Below, one piece after another: positions 16,656-25,195 of a stretch of DNA of 64,000 nt. How positions within the stretch are numbered: the stretch's first letter is position 1; every line of letters begins with the position of its first letter. Both the position numbers and the translations under genes were made by a program. Source of the stretch: Bordetella genomosp. 10 (GTDB taxonomy: Bacteria > Pseudomonadota > Gammaproteobacteria > Burkholderiales > Burkholderiaceae_B); contig NZ_NEVM01000005.1 in the NCBI RefSeq assembly GCF_002261225.1, positions 806,001 through 870,000 of the forward strand, written 5' to 3'. The notes under the pieces are model-generated. The model was not told the origin of the DNA. It ran no database searches and saw only the letters and a list, made by a program, of their open reading frames with translations.

Positions 16656-18197
16656 CTAGCCCTGCCCGTACGTCTCGCGCAACACGTTCTTCTGCACCTT
16701 GCCCATGGTGTTGCGGGGCAGTTGATCCGTCACGTGGATGCGCTTGGGCACCTTGAAATTGGCGATGCGGGCCTTCAGCTCGTTCTGCATGGCGGCCGGA
16801 TCCACGCTGGCGCCGGCGCGCGGCACCACCACCGCGACCACGGCCTCGCCGAAGTCCGCGTGCGGCACCCCGATGACGGCGGACTCCGCCACCCCCGGCA
16901 TTTCATCGATGATCGTCTCGATTTCCTTGGGGTAGACGTTGAAGCCGCCGGAAATGATCAGGTCCTTGCTGCGCCCGACGATGGACAGGTAGTCGACCGG
17001 AATCGGATGCCCGGCCGCCTCGCCGCCCCAGCGGCCGACGTCGCCCGTCTTGAACCAGCCGTCCTCGGTGAACTCCTCGCGCGTCTTCTCCGGCATGCGC
17101 CAGTAGCCCGAGAACACGTTGGGGCCGCGCACCTGCACGTTGCCGATCTCGCCCGGCGGCAGCGCCACGCCCTTGTCGTTGACCACCCGCACTTCCACGC
17201 CGGGCAGGGCGGGCCCCACCGTGCCGCCCACGCGAGGCCCCAGCACCGCGTCGTAGGGATTGGAGGTCAGCATGACGGTTTCGCTCATGCCGTAGCGTTC
17301 GAGTATGGTGTGGCCGGTGCGCGCCTGGAACTCGTTGAACGTCTCGGTGAGCAGCGGCGCCGAACCGCTGATGAACAGCCGCATGCGGCCGCAGACCTCG
17401 CGCGTGAAGCGCGGGTCGGCCAGCAGCCGCACGTAGTAGGTGGGCACGCCCATCATCACCGTGCTCTCGGGCAGGTAGCGCAGGGCCTGCTCGATGTCCA
17501 GCTTGGGCAGCCAGATCATCTTCGCGCCGGCCAGCAGCGCGCCGTGCGAGGCCACGAACAGGCCGTGCACGTGGAAGATGGGCAGCATGTGCAGCAGCAC
17601 GTCGTCGCTGCGCCAGCCCCAGTACTCGTTGAGCACGCGCGCGTTCGCCGCCAGGTTGCCGTGCGACAGCATGGCGCCCTTGCTGCGGCCGGTGGTGCCG
17701 GAGGTGTACAGGATGGCGGCCAGGTCGCCGGCCTCGCGCTGGACGGTGCGGAAGGTCTGCGGCTGGGTCGCGGCCGCCTGCAGCAGCGTGCCCGTGCGAT
17801 CGTCGTCCAGCGTGAAGACGTGCGCGGTGCCGGCCTTCTCCGCCAGCTTGCGCACCCAGCCCTCGTTGGCGCTGGAGCACACCACCACGGCGGGCTCGGC
17901 ATTGCCGAGGAAGTAGTCGATCTCCGCCTCGCGGTAGGCGGTGTTCAGCGGCAGATAGACCAGGCCGGCGCGCAGCGTGGCCAGGTAGAGCAGCAGCGCC
18001 TCGGGGGATTTCTCCACCTGCACCGCCACGCGGGCGTCCTTGGGCAGGTCCAGCGATTTCAACAGATTGGCCAGGCAGGCGCTGGCGCGGTCGATGTCGT
18101 CCCAGGTGTAACGCAGCTCGGGCGTCTCCAGGGCCACTTTGCTGCGGTCTTGCGGGAAGCCCGCTTCCAGCACGGCATACAGGTTGGCATTGCTCAC
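16656..18197 (-). CDS. matB: Malonyl-CoA synthetase (MatB-like)
   Basis: ATP-dependent ligase of 513 residues making malonyl-CoA from malonate and CoA. It belongs to the adenylate-forming superfamily, with the P-loop YTSGTTGRSKGAM (164-176), ERYGMSET, the hinge region TGDVGRW and the C-terminal catalytic Lys in NTMGKVQ. MatB identity rests on overall similarity and on the malonyl-CoA decarboxylase gene two positions upstream. It follows the crotonase gene by 5 bases. Reaction specificity is inferred from context and family; other short-chain acyl-CoA synthetases share the motifs. Confidence 0.9.
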   Translation of the reverse strand: MSNANLYAVLEAGFPQDRSKVALETPELRYTWDDIDRASACLANLLKSLDLPKDARVAVQVEKSPEALLLYLATLRAGLVYLPLNTAYREAEIDYFLGNAEPAVVVCSSANEGWVRKLAEKAGTAHVFTLDDDRTGTLLQAAATQPQTFRTVQREAGDLAAILYTSGTTGRSKGAMLSHGNLAANARVLNEYWGWRSDDVLLHMLPIFHVHGLFVASHGALLAGAKMIWLPKLDIEQALRYLPESTVMMGVPTYYVRLLADPRFTREVCGRMRLFISGSAPLLTETFNEFQARTGHTILERYGMSETVMLTSNPYDAVLGPRVGGTVGPALPGVEVRVVNDKGVALPPGEIGNVQVRGPNVFSGYWRMPEKTREEFTEDGWFKTGDVGRWGGEAAGHPIPVDYLSIVGRSKDLIISGGFNVYPKEIETIIDEMPGVAESAVIGVPHADFGEAVVAVVVPRAGASVDPAAMQNELKARIANFKVPKRIHVTDQLPRNTMGKVQKNVLRETYGQG

Positions 18198-18202
18198 CGT
18201 CT

Positions 18203-19009
18203 TCAGTCTCCGGAAAAGGTCGGTTCTTCTCCCGCCAGGAAGGCGCGCACGCCCTCCTGGTGGTCATGGCTGTCGGCGTAGGAAAAAAAGCCGGGATATT
18301 CTTCGTCTTCCAAGGGATGGCCGCGTTCCAACCGGCGCAGCGTCCGCTTGTTGATGCGCGCCGCCAGCGGCGCGCCGCGCAGGATGCGGGCGGCGCACTT
18401 GCGCGTCTCGGCGGCCAGTTCCGCGTCGGGCACCACCCGGGTCAGCAAGCCCCTGGCGCTGGCCTCGGCGGCATCCAGGATACGGCCCTCCAGCAGCAGT
18501 TCCAAGGTCGCCGCGCGGCCGGCCAGCGCCAGCAGGCCCTGCATTTCGTCCGGCGCCATGGGAAAGCCCAGCCGGTTGATCGGCACGCCGAAGCGCGCCG
18601 AGGCGGCGGCGATGCGCAGGTCGCACTGGCTGGCGATTTCCAGGCCGCCGCCTATGCAGACGCCCTCGATGCTGGCCACCACCGGATGGGGGCAGTCGGC
18701 GATCGCGCGCAGGGCCGGCGCCAGGGTGTTGCGGTGATAGTCCTGCACCGCGGAACGGTCGCGCCGCTCGCGCGGGAATTCGCGGATGTCGGCGCCCGCG
18801 GCGAAATGGCCGCCCGCCCCCGCCACGACGATGCAGCGCACCGACAGGTCGGCCGACAGGGCGGCGAAGGTCTGCGCCAGTTGCCGCCACATGGCCACCG
18901 TGATGGCGTTCATCCGCCCGGGATGATCCAGCGTGACGAAGACCAGGCCGCCTTCGCGTTGGTAAAGCACCTGCCCGGGCGGCGGGCCTGCGGACGGATC
19001 TGCCGGCAT
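18203..19009 (-). CDS. Crotonase-superfamily protein (enoyl-CoA hydratase/isomerase family)
   Basis: CoA-ester enzyme of 268 residues. The oxyanion-hole segments are HFAAGADI and GVCIGGGLEIA, and the first catalytic Glu (in GGGLE) is present. The second Glu of hydratases, normally in FGxPE, is replaced: the sequence is FGVPINRLG. Simple enoyl-CoA hydration is therefore unlikely, and an isomerase, hydrolase or decarboxylase chemistry of the superfamily is possible. It sits between malonyl-CoA decarboxylase and malonyl-CoA synthetase genes with 13 and 5 bases to its neighbours, so a function in malonyl- or methylmalonyl-CoA metabolism is a reasonable inference. Confidence 0.88.
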   Translation of the reverse strand: MPADPSAGPPPGQVLYQREGGLVFVTLDHPGRMNAITVAMWRQLAQTFAALSADLSVRCIVVAGAGGHFAAGADIREFPRERRDRSAVQDYHRNTLAPALRAIADCPHPVVASIEGVCIGGGLEIASQCDLRIAAASARFGVPINRLGFPMAPDEMQGLLALAGRAATLELLLEGRILDAAEASARGLLTRVVPDAELAAETRKCAARILRGAPLAARINKRTLRRLERGHPLEDEEYPGFFSYADSHDHQEGVRAFLAGEEPTFSGD

Positions 19010-19022
19010 GGGGTCTCCTCGA

Positions 19023-20369
19023 TCAGGACATGCGCGCGATGGCGCGGCTGGCGGCGGGCTTGCCCTCGCCCAGCCGGGTCAGATTGTCATCCAAGGCGTC
19101 CAATTCGTACAGATAATTCACCATCAGCGCGGCGGATTGCGCCAATCCCTTGGGCGACCGGTCGGCGCCCCAGTTCAGGCGCTCGATGCGCGCGCCATTG
19201 CCCAGGTGGAAGCGCGCCACGGGGTCCAGGGGCTGGCCGTTCCTGATGGTCTGCAGGTAATGCGCCGCCAGCTTCAGGCCCGCCCGCCGCAAGGTCTCCG
19301 AGCCGGCGCCCGCGCCGGCCCGGGCCAGGCGCGCCACCCAGCGCGCGCCATCGGGCACGCGCTGGCGGCTGCGTTCCCGCGTCTTCTCGCGCACGATGGC
19401 CTCCACCGCGTCGGCGTCCAGCTTGCCCAGCCAGTCGTTGAAGCCGGGAATGGGCGACAGGGTGGCGAAGGACTTCAGCTTGGGCAGGTCCTCCAGCAGG
19501 GCGTCGATCACCCGCTTGAGCAGGAAATTGCCGAAACTGATGCCGCGCAGGCCGGGCTGCGTGTTGGAAATGGAATAGAAGATCGCCCAGCGCGCCTTGT
19601 CCAGGTTCTGCGCCGGCTGGCGCGCGTCCAGCAAGGCCTGCACGTTGTCCGCCATCTGCGTGGCGAACGCCACCTCGACGAAGATCAGCGGGGTGTCCGG
19701 CATCTGCGGATGGAAATAGGCATAGCAGCGGCGGTCCTCGGCGACGCGGCGCTTGAGGTCGTCCCAGGACTGGATCTCGTGCACCGCCTCATAGATGATG
19801 AGCTTCTCCAGCAGGGAGGCGGGGCTGTCCCAGGTCAGCCGGCGCAGTTCCAGCAGCCCGACGTCGAACCAGGCCGACAACAGGCCTTCCAGGGTCTTGT
19901 CCAGGGCCGGCAGGCCGCTGACCTGCTTGCGCCAGCGCAGCATGTCGGCGCGCAGGCTCACCAGGAAGCGCAGGCCGTCGGGCTGGTTGTTGAAGCGGCG
20001 GAACAGGCGCGCGGCCGGCTGCCCGTCGGCCTGCTGGGCGGCCTCGCAGGCGGCCAGCATGGTCAACATGGCACGCCGCCCCTTGGCGTCGGCCGCCGTA
20101 TAGGCCTGGCACCAGGCCGCCGCCAGGCGATTGGCGGCGACGTCGGTCGAGCGCGCGGCGAACAGCGGCAGCAAGGCGTCCGTGCTGGGGAAACGGTCGC
20201 GTTCCCAGAGCCGGACCAGGCGCGCCATCAGGCCGGCCTCCGCCCCGCCCGCTTCGGCGTCGCCGTCGTTCCGCGCCGCGGCGACCGGGGTCGCGCCGCT
20301 CGCGGCGGCGATCGCGCTGTCAGAGGTGCGCGCGGCGCGCGCGGGGGCTTGCAGTTGCGGATGGTTCAT
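19023..20369 (-). CDS. matA: Malonyl-CoA decarboxylase (MatA-like)
   Basis: Converts malonyl-CoA to acetyl-CoA and CO2. The 448-residue protein has the family's helical N-terminal region and the C-terminal catalytic part with FYSISNTQPGLRGISFGN, TLSPIPGF and DPVARFHLGNGARIERLNW, which contains the active-site His and Ser regions. An internal Ala-rich leader covers residues 1-45. The start at 20369 lies inside the end of the upstream regulator gene (50-base overlap). With MatB it forms the route malonate to malonyl-CoA to acetyl-CoA. Confidence 0.93.
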   Translation of the reverse strand: MNHPQLQAPARAARTSDSAIAAASGATPVAAARNDGDAEAGGAEAGLMARLVRLWERDRFPSTDALLPLFAARSTDVAANRLAAAWCQAYTAADAKGRRAMLTMLAACEAAQQADGQPAARLFRRFNNQPDGLRFLVSLRADMLRWRKQVSGLPALDKTLEGLLSAWFDVGLLELRRLTWDSPASLLEKLIIYEAVHEIQSWDDLKRRVAEDRRCYAYFHPQMPDTPLIFVEVAFATQMADNVQALLDARQPAQNLDKARWAIFYSISNTQPGLRGISFGNFLLKRVIDALLEDLPKLKSFATLSPIPGFNDWLGKLDADAVEAIVREKTRERSRQRVPDGARWVARLARAGAGAGSETLRRAGLKLAAHYLQTIRNGQPLDPVARFHLGNGARIERLNWGADRSPKGLAQSAALMVNYLYELDALDDNLTRLGEGKPAASRAIARMS

Positions 20370-21159
20370 GAGCGGGCTCCGGAGGATCGGGGTTCGGGGC
20401 GGGGGTTGGCCCAGGATTCGGGCTAGGGGTCGGGCCAGGATTCGGGGCGGCAGCCGGGTGGGCGGCCGGCGCCAGGCCCGGCGCGAGGATGGTCCGGGGT
20501 TGCCGGGCGTCCAGTATCCGCAGCGCGTCCAGTTGGCGCAGCAGATGGCCGCGCGCCAGCGCCTCGGCGCCTTCGGCGTCGTGGGCGGCGATGGCGGCGT
20601 AGATGGCCATGTGCTCCGCGCACGAGGCCTGTATGCGGCCCGGCAGCGCCAGGCTCTTGTGGCGGGACAGGCTCAGCACCTTGCGCAGGTTGCCGATCAT
20701 GTCGGACAGCCAGCGGTTGTCGGCCAGGGCCTGGATCGCCTCGTGGATGACGTAGTTCGCGTCGTAGTAGGCGTCGATATCGCCGGCGGCGGCGTGCGCC
20801 TGCAGGGTGTCGTGCAGCCCGCGCAGGCGCGCCAGGTCGTCCGGCCCGGCCTTGCGCGCGGCCTCGTAGGCGCAGCGCCCTTCCAGCATGGCCATGAGCG
20901 GAAAGATCTCGTCCAGGTCGCGCCGCGACAACTCGTTGACGAAGCAGCCGCGGCGCGGCTCCAGCCGCACCAGGCCTTCGCTGGCCAGCAGCTTGAGCGC
21001 CTCGCGCAGCGGCGTGCGGGAAATGCCCAACTGCGCCGCCAGCCGCAACTCGTCCACCCACTCCCCGGCCGCCAGCACGCGCGAACGGATCATTCCGCGC
21101 AGCCGCTCGGCGGCTTCCAGATACAGGGCCTGACGGACGATGGGCGCGGTCATGGTCAT
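20320..21159 (-). CDS. GntR-family regulator of malonate genes (MatR-like) with a Pro-rich tail
   Basis: FadR-type regulator, 279 residues. The winged helix spans about residues 10-75 (LAAQLGISRTPLREALKLLASEG), followed by an FCD domain to about residue 220. The tail, about 225-279, is a Pro-rich run with an NPGPTP repeat. Being first in the malonate operon it most likely represses it, as MatR does in rhizobia. The coding end overlaps matA by 50 bases, and that overlap encodes only the low-complexity tail. Palindromic sites lie just upstream of its ATG. Confidence 0.9.
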   Translation of the reverse strand: MTMTAPIVRQALYLEAAERLRGMIRSRVLAAGEWVDELRLAAQLGISRTPLREALKLLASEGLVRLEPRRGCFVNELSRRDLDEIFPLMAMLEGRCAYEAARKAGPDDLARLRGLHDTLQAHAAAGDIDAYYDANYVIHEAIQALADNRWLSDMIGNLRKVLSLSRHKSLALPGRIQASCAEHMAIYAAIAAHDAEGAEALARGHLLRQLDALRILDARQPRTILAPGLAPAAHPAAAPNPGPTPSPNPGPTPAPNPDPPEPAHEPSATASPRARRAHL

Positions 21160-21165
21160 CTGTAA

Positions 21166-21188
21166 TTCATAATTATGAAGACCTTCAT
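21166..21188. promoter_or_regulatory. Palindromic operator upstream of the malonate operon
   Basis: TTCATAATTATGAA (21166-21179) is a perfect 14-bp palindrome. It overlaps a second inverted repeat, ATGAAG-AC-CTTCAT (21175-21188), giving three alternating TTCAT/ATGAA half-sites. On the minus strand CATAAT inside the palindrome could be the -10. The site is 7 bases from the regulator ATG, so bound protein would block transcription; autoregulation by the MatR-like protein is inferred. Confidence 0.55.
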
Positions 21189-21380
21189 GGTAGCCAAACC
21201 GCCAGCCAATGCAAGCCGCCCGATGGCTGAGTTTCGCGGGTCCTGCCGGGCAGGAAAGGAGGGAGTGCGGGTAAACACCGAGGCGGAAGCAGGCATTCCC
21301 TCCCGCCCCCTCCCCCGTAACTAATTGGCCTCAGCCTTTCGGCATGGCCCGACGCAGTTCCCCCATCCTCGGCGCCTGGG

Positions 21381-22094
21381 CTACTTCCTGCCGGCCTGCG
21401 CTTCGTAGCGCGCCTGGTTTTCCGCGTTCATGGGATAGAGCCCGGTCAAAGGCGCGCCCTTGCGCACCTCGTCCAGGATCCAGGCCTCCGACCGCTCCTG
21501 TTCCAGCGCGGTCTCCAGCACCGCATCCAGCAGCGCCGCGGGAATGACCACGGCGCCGTCCTCGTCGGCGACGATGACGTCGTTGGGCATGATGGCCACG
21601 CCCCCGCAACCGATGGGCTCCTGCCAGCCGACGAACGCCATCTGGCTCACGGCCGGGGGAGCGGCGACCCCGCTGCACCATACGGGAAGCTCGGCGACGA
21701 GGATGCCGGCGCGGTCGCGCACCGCGCCGGCGGTCACCAGGCCGGCGACGCCGCGCTGGCGCATGCGCGCGCAAAGAATGTCGCCGAAGATGCCGCTATC
21801 GGCGATGCCGGCGGTATCGGCGACCGCGACGCAGCCGGCCGGCATGGCTTCCACCGCCGCGCGCGTGGAGGTGGGCGAAGACCATGCGGCCGGCGACGTG
21901 ATGTCCTCGCGTTGCGGAATGAAACGCAGGGTGAAGGCCGGCCCGACGATGCGCTTCTGCCCAGCGGCCAGCGGCGCGGTGCCGCGCAGCCAGGCATTGC
22001 GCAAGCCTTTCTTGAAAAGAATCGTCGTCAGCGTTGCGGTCGTCACCTGGGAAAGCGTTGCGACGACGTGAAGATCGAGGTTGATGGTGTCCAT
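21381..22094 (-). CDS. RraA-family protein (4-hydroxy-4-methyl-2-oxoglutarate aldolase/demethylmenaquinone methyltransferase-like)
   Basis: 237-residue RraA-fold protein. The family core GDILCARMRQRGVAGLVTAG with the following VRD (Arg-Asp of the aldolase active site) is intact, as is MPNDVIVADEDGAVVIP. RraA homologues in catabolic settings are aldolases or decarboxylases for pyruvate-derived 4-carboxy-4-hydroxy acids; the RNase E inhibitor itself is shorter, about 160 residues. The neighbours, a divergent LysR regulator and a Bug protein, favour a catabolic enzyme. The ATG at 22094 is preceded by a pyrimidine-rich leader with no Shine-Dalgarno motif. Confidence 0.85.
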   Translation of the reverse strand: MDTINLDLHVVATLSQVTTATLTTILFKKGLRNAWLRGTAPLAAGQKRIVGPAFTLRFIPQREDITSPAAWSSPTSTRAAVEAMPAGCVAVADTAGIADSGIFGDILCARMRQRGVAGLVTAGAVRDRAGILVAELPVWCSGVAAPPAVSQMAFVGWQEPIGCGGVAIMPNDVIVADEDGAVVIPAALLDAVLETALEQERSEAWILDEVRKGAPLTGLYPMNAENQARYEAQAGRK

Positions 22095-22098
22095 GATC

Positions 22099-22137
22099 AA
22101 AAGGAAGAAGGGGAAGAAGGGAAAGAAGGAAAAGGAA
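22099..22137. repeat. 39-base homopurine/homopyrimidine tract
   Basis: Every base from 22099 to 22137 on the plus strand is A or G, with GGAAGAAG-like repeats, just upstream of the RraA-family ATG. In that gene's mRNA it is a C/U-rich leader. Translated upstream it would only give Phe/Pro runs, so it is more likely non-coding. Confidence 0.7.
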
Positions 22138-22260
22138 TAGGCCAGGAAATCGGCGGAGGAATCCGCTCGGGGAAGCCGGCGGGAAAATCGGCTGGGCAGG
22201 CGGGCCGGCGCGCTATGCGACGCGCCGCCCCGGCATGCGCGAGCCACGCGCCCGCGATCC

Positions 22261-22278
22261 GGCCATCGCGCGATGGCC
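22261..22278. promoter_or_regulatory. Perfect 18-bp palindrome in the RraA/LysR divergent region
   Basis: GGCCATCGCGCGATGGCC is fully symmetrical and lies 62 bases upstream of the LysR start at 22340. It is followed by CTTACGCTAAG (22277-22287), itself an inverted repeat of CTTA/TAAG. LysR proteins usually bind such dyads in divergent gaps. Confidence 0.45.
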
Positions 22279-22339
22279 TTACGCTAAGATGCGGGACACA
22301 TTCCCTTTCCTGCCGGCCAACGCGCCGCGGCGCTCGCGC

Positions 22340-23254
22340 ATGATCACGCTGAAACAACTGGAGGCCTTTTTCTGGGCCGCGGAACTCGGAGGCCTCGACC
22401 CCGCCGCGCAGCGTTTGAACACGACCCAATCGGCGATCTCCAAGCGTCTGCAGGAACTGGAGGGCGTGCTCGGCATCAGCCTGTTCGACCGCAGCCGCCG
22501 CCGCGCGCGGATCACGCCGCAAGGCGACCGCCTGCTCGCGCTGGCGCGCGACATGCTGGCCGGCCGCGACCGCATCATGGACCTGGGCACGGCGCTGTCG
22601 CCCACCGTGCGCACGCTGCGGCTGGGCGTCACCGAACTGACGGCCATGACCTGGCTGCCCGCGCTGGTGCATCGGATACGCGGCAGCCATCCACGCGTGA
22701 CCCTGGCGCCGGAAGTCGACACCAGCGTCCATCTGATGGAAAAGGTGCGCGCAGGCGAGCTGGACCTGGCCATCGTCCCCGATGCGTTCCGCGAAACGCG
22801 CTTCGAAATCGTCCCCCTGGACTCGGTCGATTATGCGTGGATGTGCAGTCCCGCCTATCTCGACGGGGTCAGCCACCTGCCGCTGCGCGACCTGGCGGCC
22901 TATACCATCATCGTGCAATTGCACGCCTCGGGGCTCGGCGACATGGTGGGACGCTGGCTCCAGGAACACAAGGTCCGGATCGAGGATTCGCTGTCCAGCA
23001 GCAGCCTGACCGCGCTTGCTTCCCTGACGCTGTCGGGCCTGGGCATCAGCTACCTGCCGCGGCGCATGTTCGAACCGCTGATCGCGTCCGGCCAACTGCG
23101 GGTCATCCAGAGCACGCCGGCGCTGCCCCGCGTGCCCTATGCGATGCTTTACGACCGCTCCACGGCGGATGACTTCATCCGATTCGTCGGCGCATTGGCG
23201 GTGGACACCTGCGACTTCACCCGCGCGCTCTCGGCCTTCGTCCCTCCGCGTTGA
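22340..23254 (+). CDS. LysR-family transcriptional regulator
   Basis: Regulator of 304 residues starting MITLKQLEAFFWAAE, the usual LysR N-terminus, with the helix-turn-helix through residue 60 (AAQRLNTTQSAISKRLQELE) and a periplasmic-binding-like effector domain (about 90-295). In-frame starts at 22235 and 22289 would add atypical sequence and are less likely. It is divergent from the RraA-family gene across 245 bases and probably controls it and perhaps the Bug gene downstream. Confidence 0.93.
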   Translation: MITLKQLEAFFWAAELGGLDPAAQRLNTTQSAISKRLQELEGVLGISLFDRSRRRARITPQGDRLLALARDMLAGRDRIMDLGTALSPTVRTLRLGVTELTAMTWLPALVHRIRGSHPRVTLAPEVDTSVHLMEKVRAGELDLAIVPDAFRETRFEIVPLDSVDYAWMCSPAYLDGVSHLPLRDLAAYTIIVQLHASGLGDMVGRWLQEHKVRIEDSLSSSSLTALASLTLSGLGISYLPRRMFEPLIASGQLRVIQSTPALPRVPYAMLYDRSTADDFIRFVGALAVDTCDFTRALSAFVPPR

Positions 23255-23309
23255 ACGTGTTGGCAGGCCGGCCGGCGGCACTCCTTCCATCGCCATCCAC
23301 CGGCCGCGA

Positions 23310-24281
23310 TCAGTCGGCCACGATATGCTGCGACGTCGCGAGCCGGCGCCACCCGTCGAGTTCGTCCACCACCTGCTTGCGGTATTCCTCCGGCGTGTTG
23401 CCGATGGCCTCGGTATCGAGCTTGTCCAGGCGCGCCTTGACCTCCGGCGTCTCCAATGCCTTCTTCACCGCCGTGTAGAGACGATCGACGACTTTGGGAT
23501 CCATTCTCGCCGGCCCGACCAGGCCGTACCAGGCGCGCGTGCTCACCGTCGGCAAGCCGGCCTCGGCGAACGTCGGCACCTGCGGCAGCGCGGGCAGGCG
23601 ATGTTCGCCCGACACCGCCAGCGCATGGATGCGCCCCGATTGCAGATAAGGCTGCGAAGAAGCCAGCGCGTCGAAGATCAGGTCCACCTGCCCGCCGGCC
23701 ACGTCGTTCAGCGCGGGGTTGGCGCCGCGATAGGGAATGTGCGCCAGCGTGACCCCGCTGGCCAGTTCGAAGCGCACGCCCATCAGATGGGCGACGCCGC
23801 CCGTGCCGCCCGACGCGAAGGAAAGCCGGCCGGGCTTCTGCTTCGCCTGCTCGATCACCGCGCTCAAATTGGCCGACCCGAGCGAGGGACCCGCCGCGAG
23901 CAGCATGGGCATGCCGGCGATATTGCTGATGTAGGAAAAATCCTTGGCCGGGTCGTACAGCGGCTTGGGCGCCGTGGCCGGCGCGGTGCCGTGCGTGCCC
24001 ACGGTCGCGATGCCTATCGTGTAGCCGTCGGCCGGCGCCCGGGCGATTTCCATGGTGCCGACGCTGCCGCCCGCGCCGCCCGGCCGGTTCTCGACAACCA
24101 GCGCCACGCCCAGGTCCTGGGACATCTTGTCCGAGACGACGCGCGCGACGATGTCGGCGGTGCCGCCGGGCGGAAAAGGAACGATGATTCTTATCGGCTT
24201 GGACGGAAAGTCCTGCGCCATTGCCGTGGAACTGGCCAGGGCGAACGCCGCCGCCAGGCTCCCGAGAACTCGCCATTGCAT
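23310..24281 (-). CDS. Bug-family tripartite tricarboxylate transporter substrate-binding protein
   Basis: Periplasmic binding protein, about 323 residues, with signal peptide (VLGSLAAAFALASSTAMA, cleavage before QDFPSKP). Bug motifs: PIRIIVPFPPGGTADIVAR, VVENRPGGAGG, AHIPYRGANPA. I chose the ATG at 24281 because GGGAG lies about 9 bases upstream. The gene is convergent with the LysR gene, leaving 55 bases between stops. A ligand shared with the RraA-family pathway is plausible but unproved. Confidence 0.92.
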   Translation of the reverse strand: MQWRVLGSLAAAFALASSTAMAQDFPSKPIRIIVPFPPGGTADIVARVVSDKMSQDLGVALVVENRPGGAGGSVGTMEIARAPADGYTIGIATVGTHGTAPATAPKPLYDPAKDFSYISNIAGMPMLLAAGPSLGSANLSAVIEQAKQKPGRLSFASGGTGGVAHLMGVRFELASGVTLAHIPYRGANPALNDVAGGQVDLIFDALASSQPYLQSGRIHALAVSGEHRLPALPQVPTFAEAGLPTVSTRAWYGLVGPARMDPKVVDRLYTAVKKALETPEVKARLDKLDTEAIGNTPEEYRKQVVDELDGWRRLATSQHIVAD

Positions 24282-24401
24282 TTTTCTTGTCTCCCACACG
24301 GATGCCGGCAGATGCCGGACCGGTAAGCAGGCTAAGCCGCATGGGGACTAGCGACAAGCGATATTAATTCGCCCGACTCATGAAAAATTTTCCAATGCGC
24401 A

Positions 24402-25187
24402 TCAATACGCGATCACGCCGCCCTTGGCTTCGCCCGCCAGCGAACGGGCCCAGCGGCGGGCCGGCAGGCCGTAGAGCGATTCGACCACCTCCGCGCGGGC
24501 CAGCAGGTCGGCCGCCGGGATCGCGATGGGGGGGCCGGAGAACGCCAGCACGATGCGGTTGCCGGCGTCGATCTCGGGCAGCAAGGCCAGGCGGCCGTTG
24601 AACGCCGCCTCCAGGTTGTCGATGTTGCGCGGAAAGCTGGCGTGGTCGCCGAACAGGTTGACGGCCAGGATGCCGACCTCGCCCAGCACGCGGCGGCAGT
24701 CGCGGTAGAACTTCACCGAATCGCGCACGGGGCCGCGCGCCTGGGCGTCGTACAGGTCCACCATCAGCACCGGGCAGCGGCCGGCGTTGGCCGGGTCGGC
24801 CACCCACGCGCCCGCGTCCTCGTGCTCGATCTGCAGGCGCGACGTGCCGGGCAGGCGGAAGAACATGTGGCAGGCGCCGGTCACCTGCGGATTCCATTCC
24901 ACCGCCACCACCGGGCTGCGCGTGCGCTTCAGGCAGAAGCGCGCGAGCGAGCCGGCGCCCAGCCCGAGCAGGCCGATGGCCTCCTCGCGCGGCGGATCGA
25001 GGAACAGCAGCCAGGCCATCATCTGCGCCGTGTATTCGAGCACCAGCTCGGCGGGATCGGCCAGGCGCATGGCGCCCTGGATCCACTCGGTATTGAAGTG
25101 CAGATAGCGCACGCCGTCCGATTCGGAGATGGTCGGCTGGTCCATCTCGGACGGCCGCGCGCTTCTGGTCAGGCTACGGCCCGGCAT
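24402..25187 (-). CDS. Spermidine synthase-like methyltransferase-fold protein
   Basis: Rossmann-fold protein of 261 residues (247 if the ATG at 25145 is used). The nucleotide-binding loop is GLLGLGAGSLARF, followed by VVAVEWNPQV and an acidic VLMVDLYDA, in the order seen in spermidine synthases. The N-terminal ISESDGVRYLHF segment is also typical. The aspartates that bind decarboxylated SAM and putrescine cannot be confirmed by eye, and bacterial genomes often carry such paralogues of unknown function. Neither candidate start has a good ribosome site. It follows the thiolase gene by 8 bases. Confidence 0.8.
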   Translation of the reverse strand: MPGRSLTRSARPSEMDQPTISESDGVRYLHFNTEWIQGAMRLADPAELVLEYTAQMMAWLLFLDPPREEAIGLLGLGAGSLARFCLKRTRSPVVAVEWNPQVTGACHMFFRLPGTSRLQIEHEDAGAWVADPANAGRCPVLMVDLYDAQARGPVRDSVKFYRDCRRVLGEVGILAVNLFGDHASFPRNIDNLEAAFNGRLALLPEIDAGNRIVLAFSGPPIAIPAADLLARAEVVESLYGLPARRWARSLAGEAKGGVIAY

Positions 25188-25195
25188 CGTGCGTA

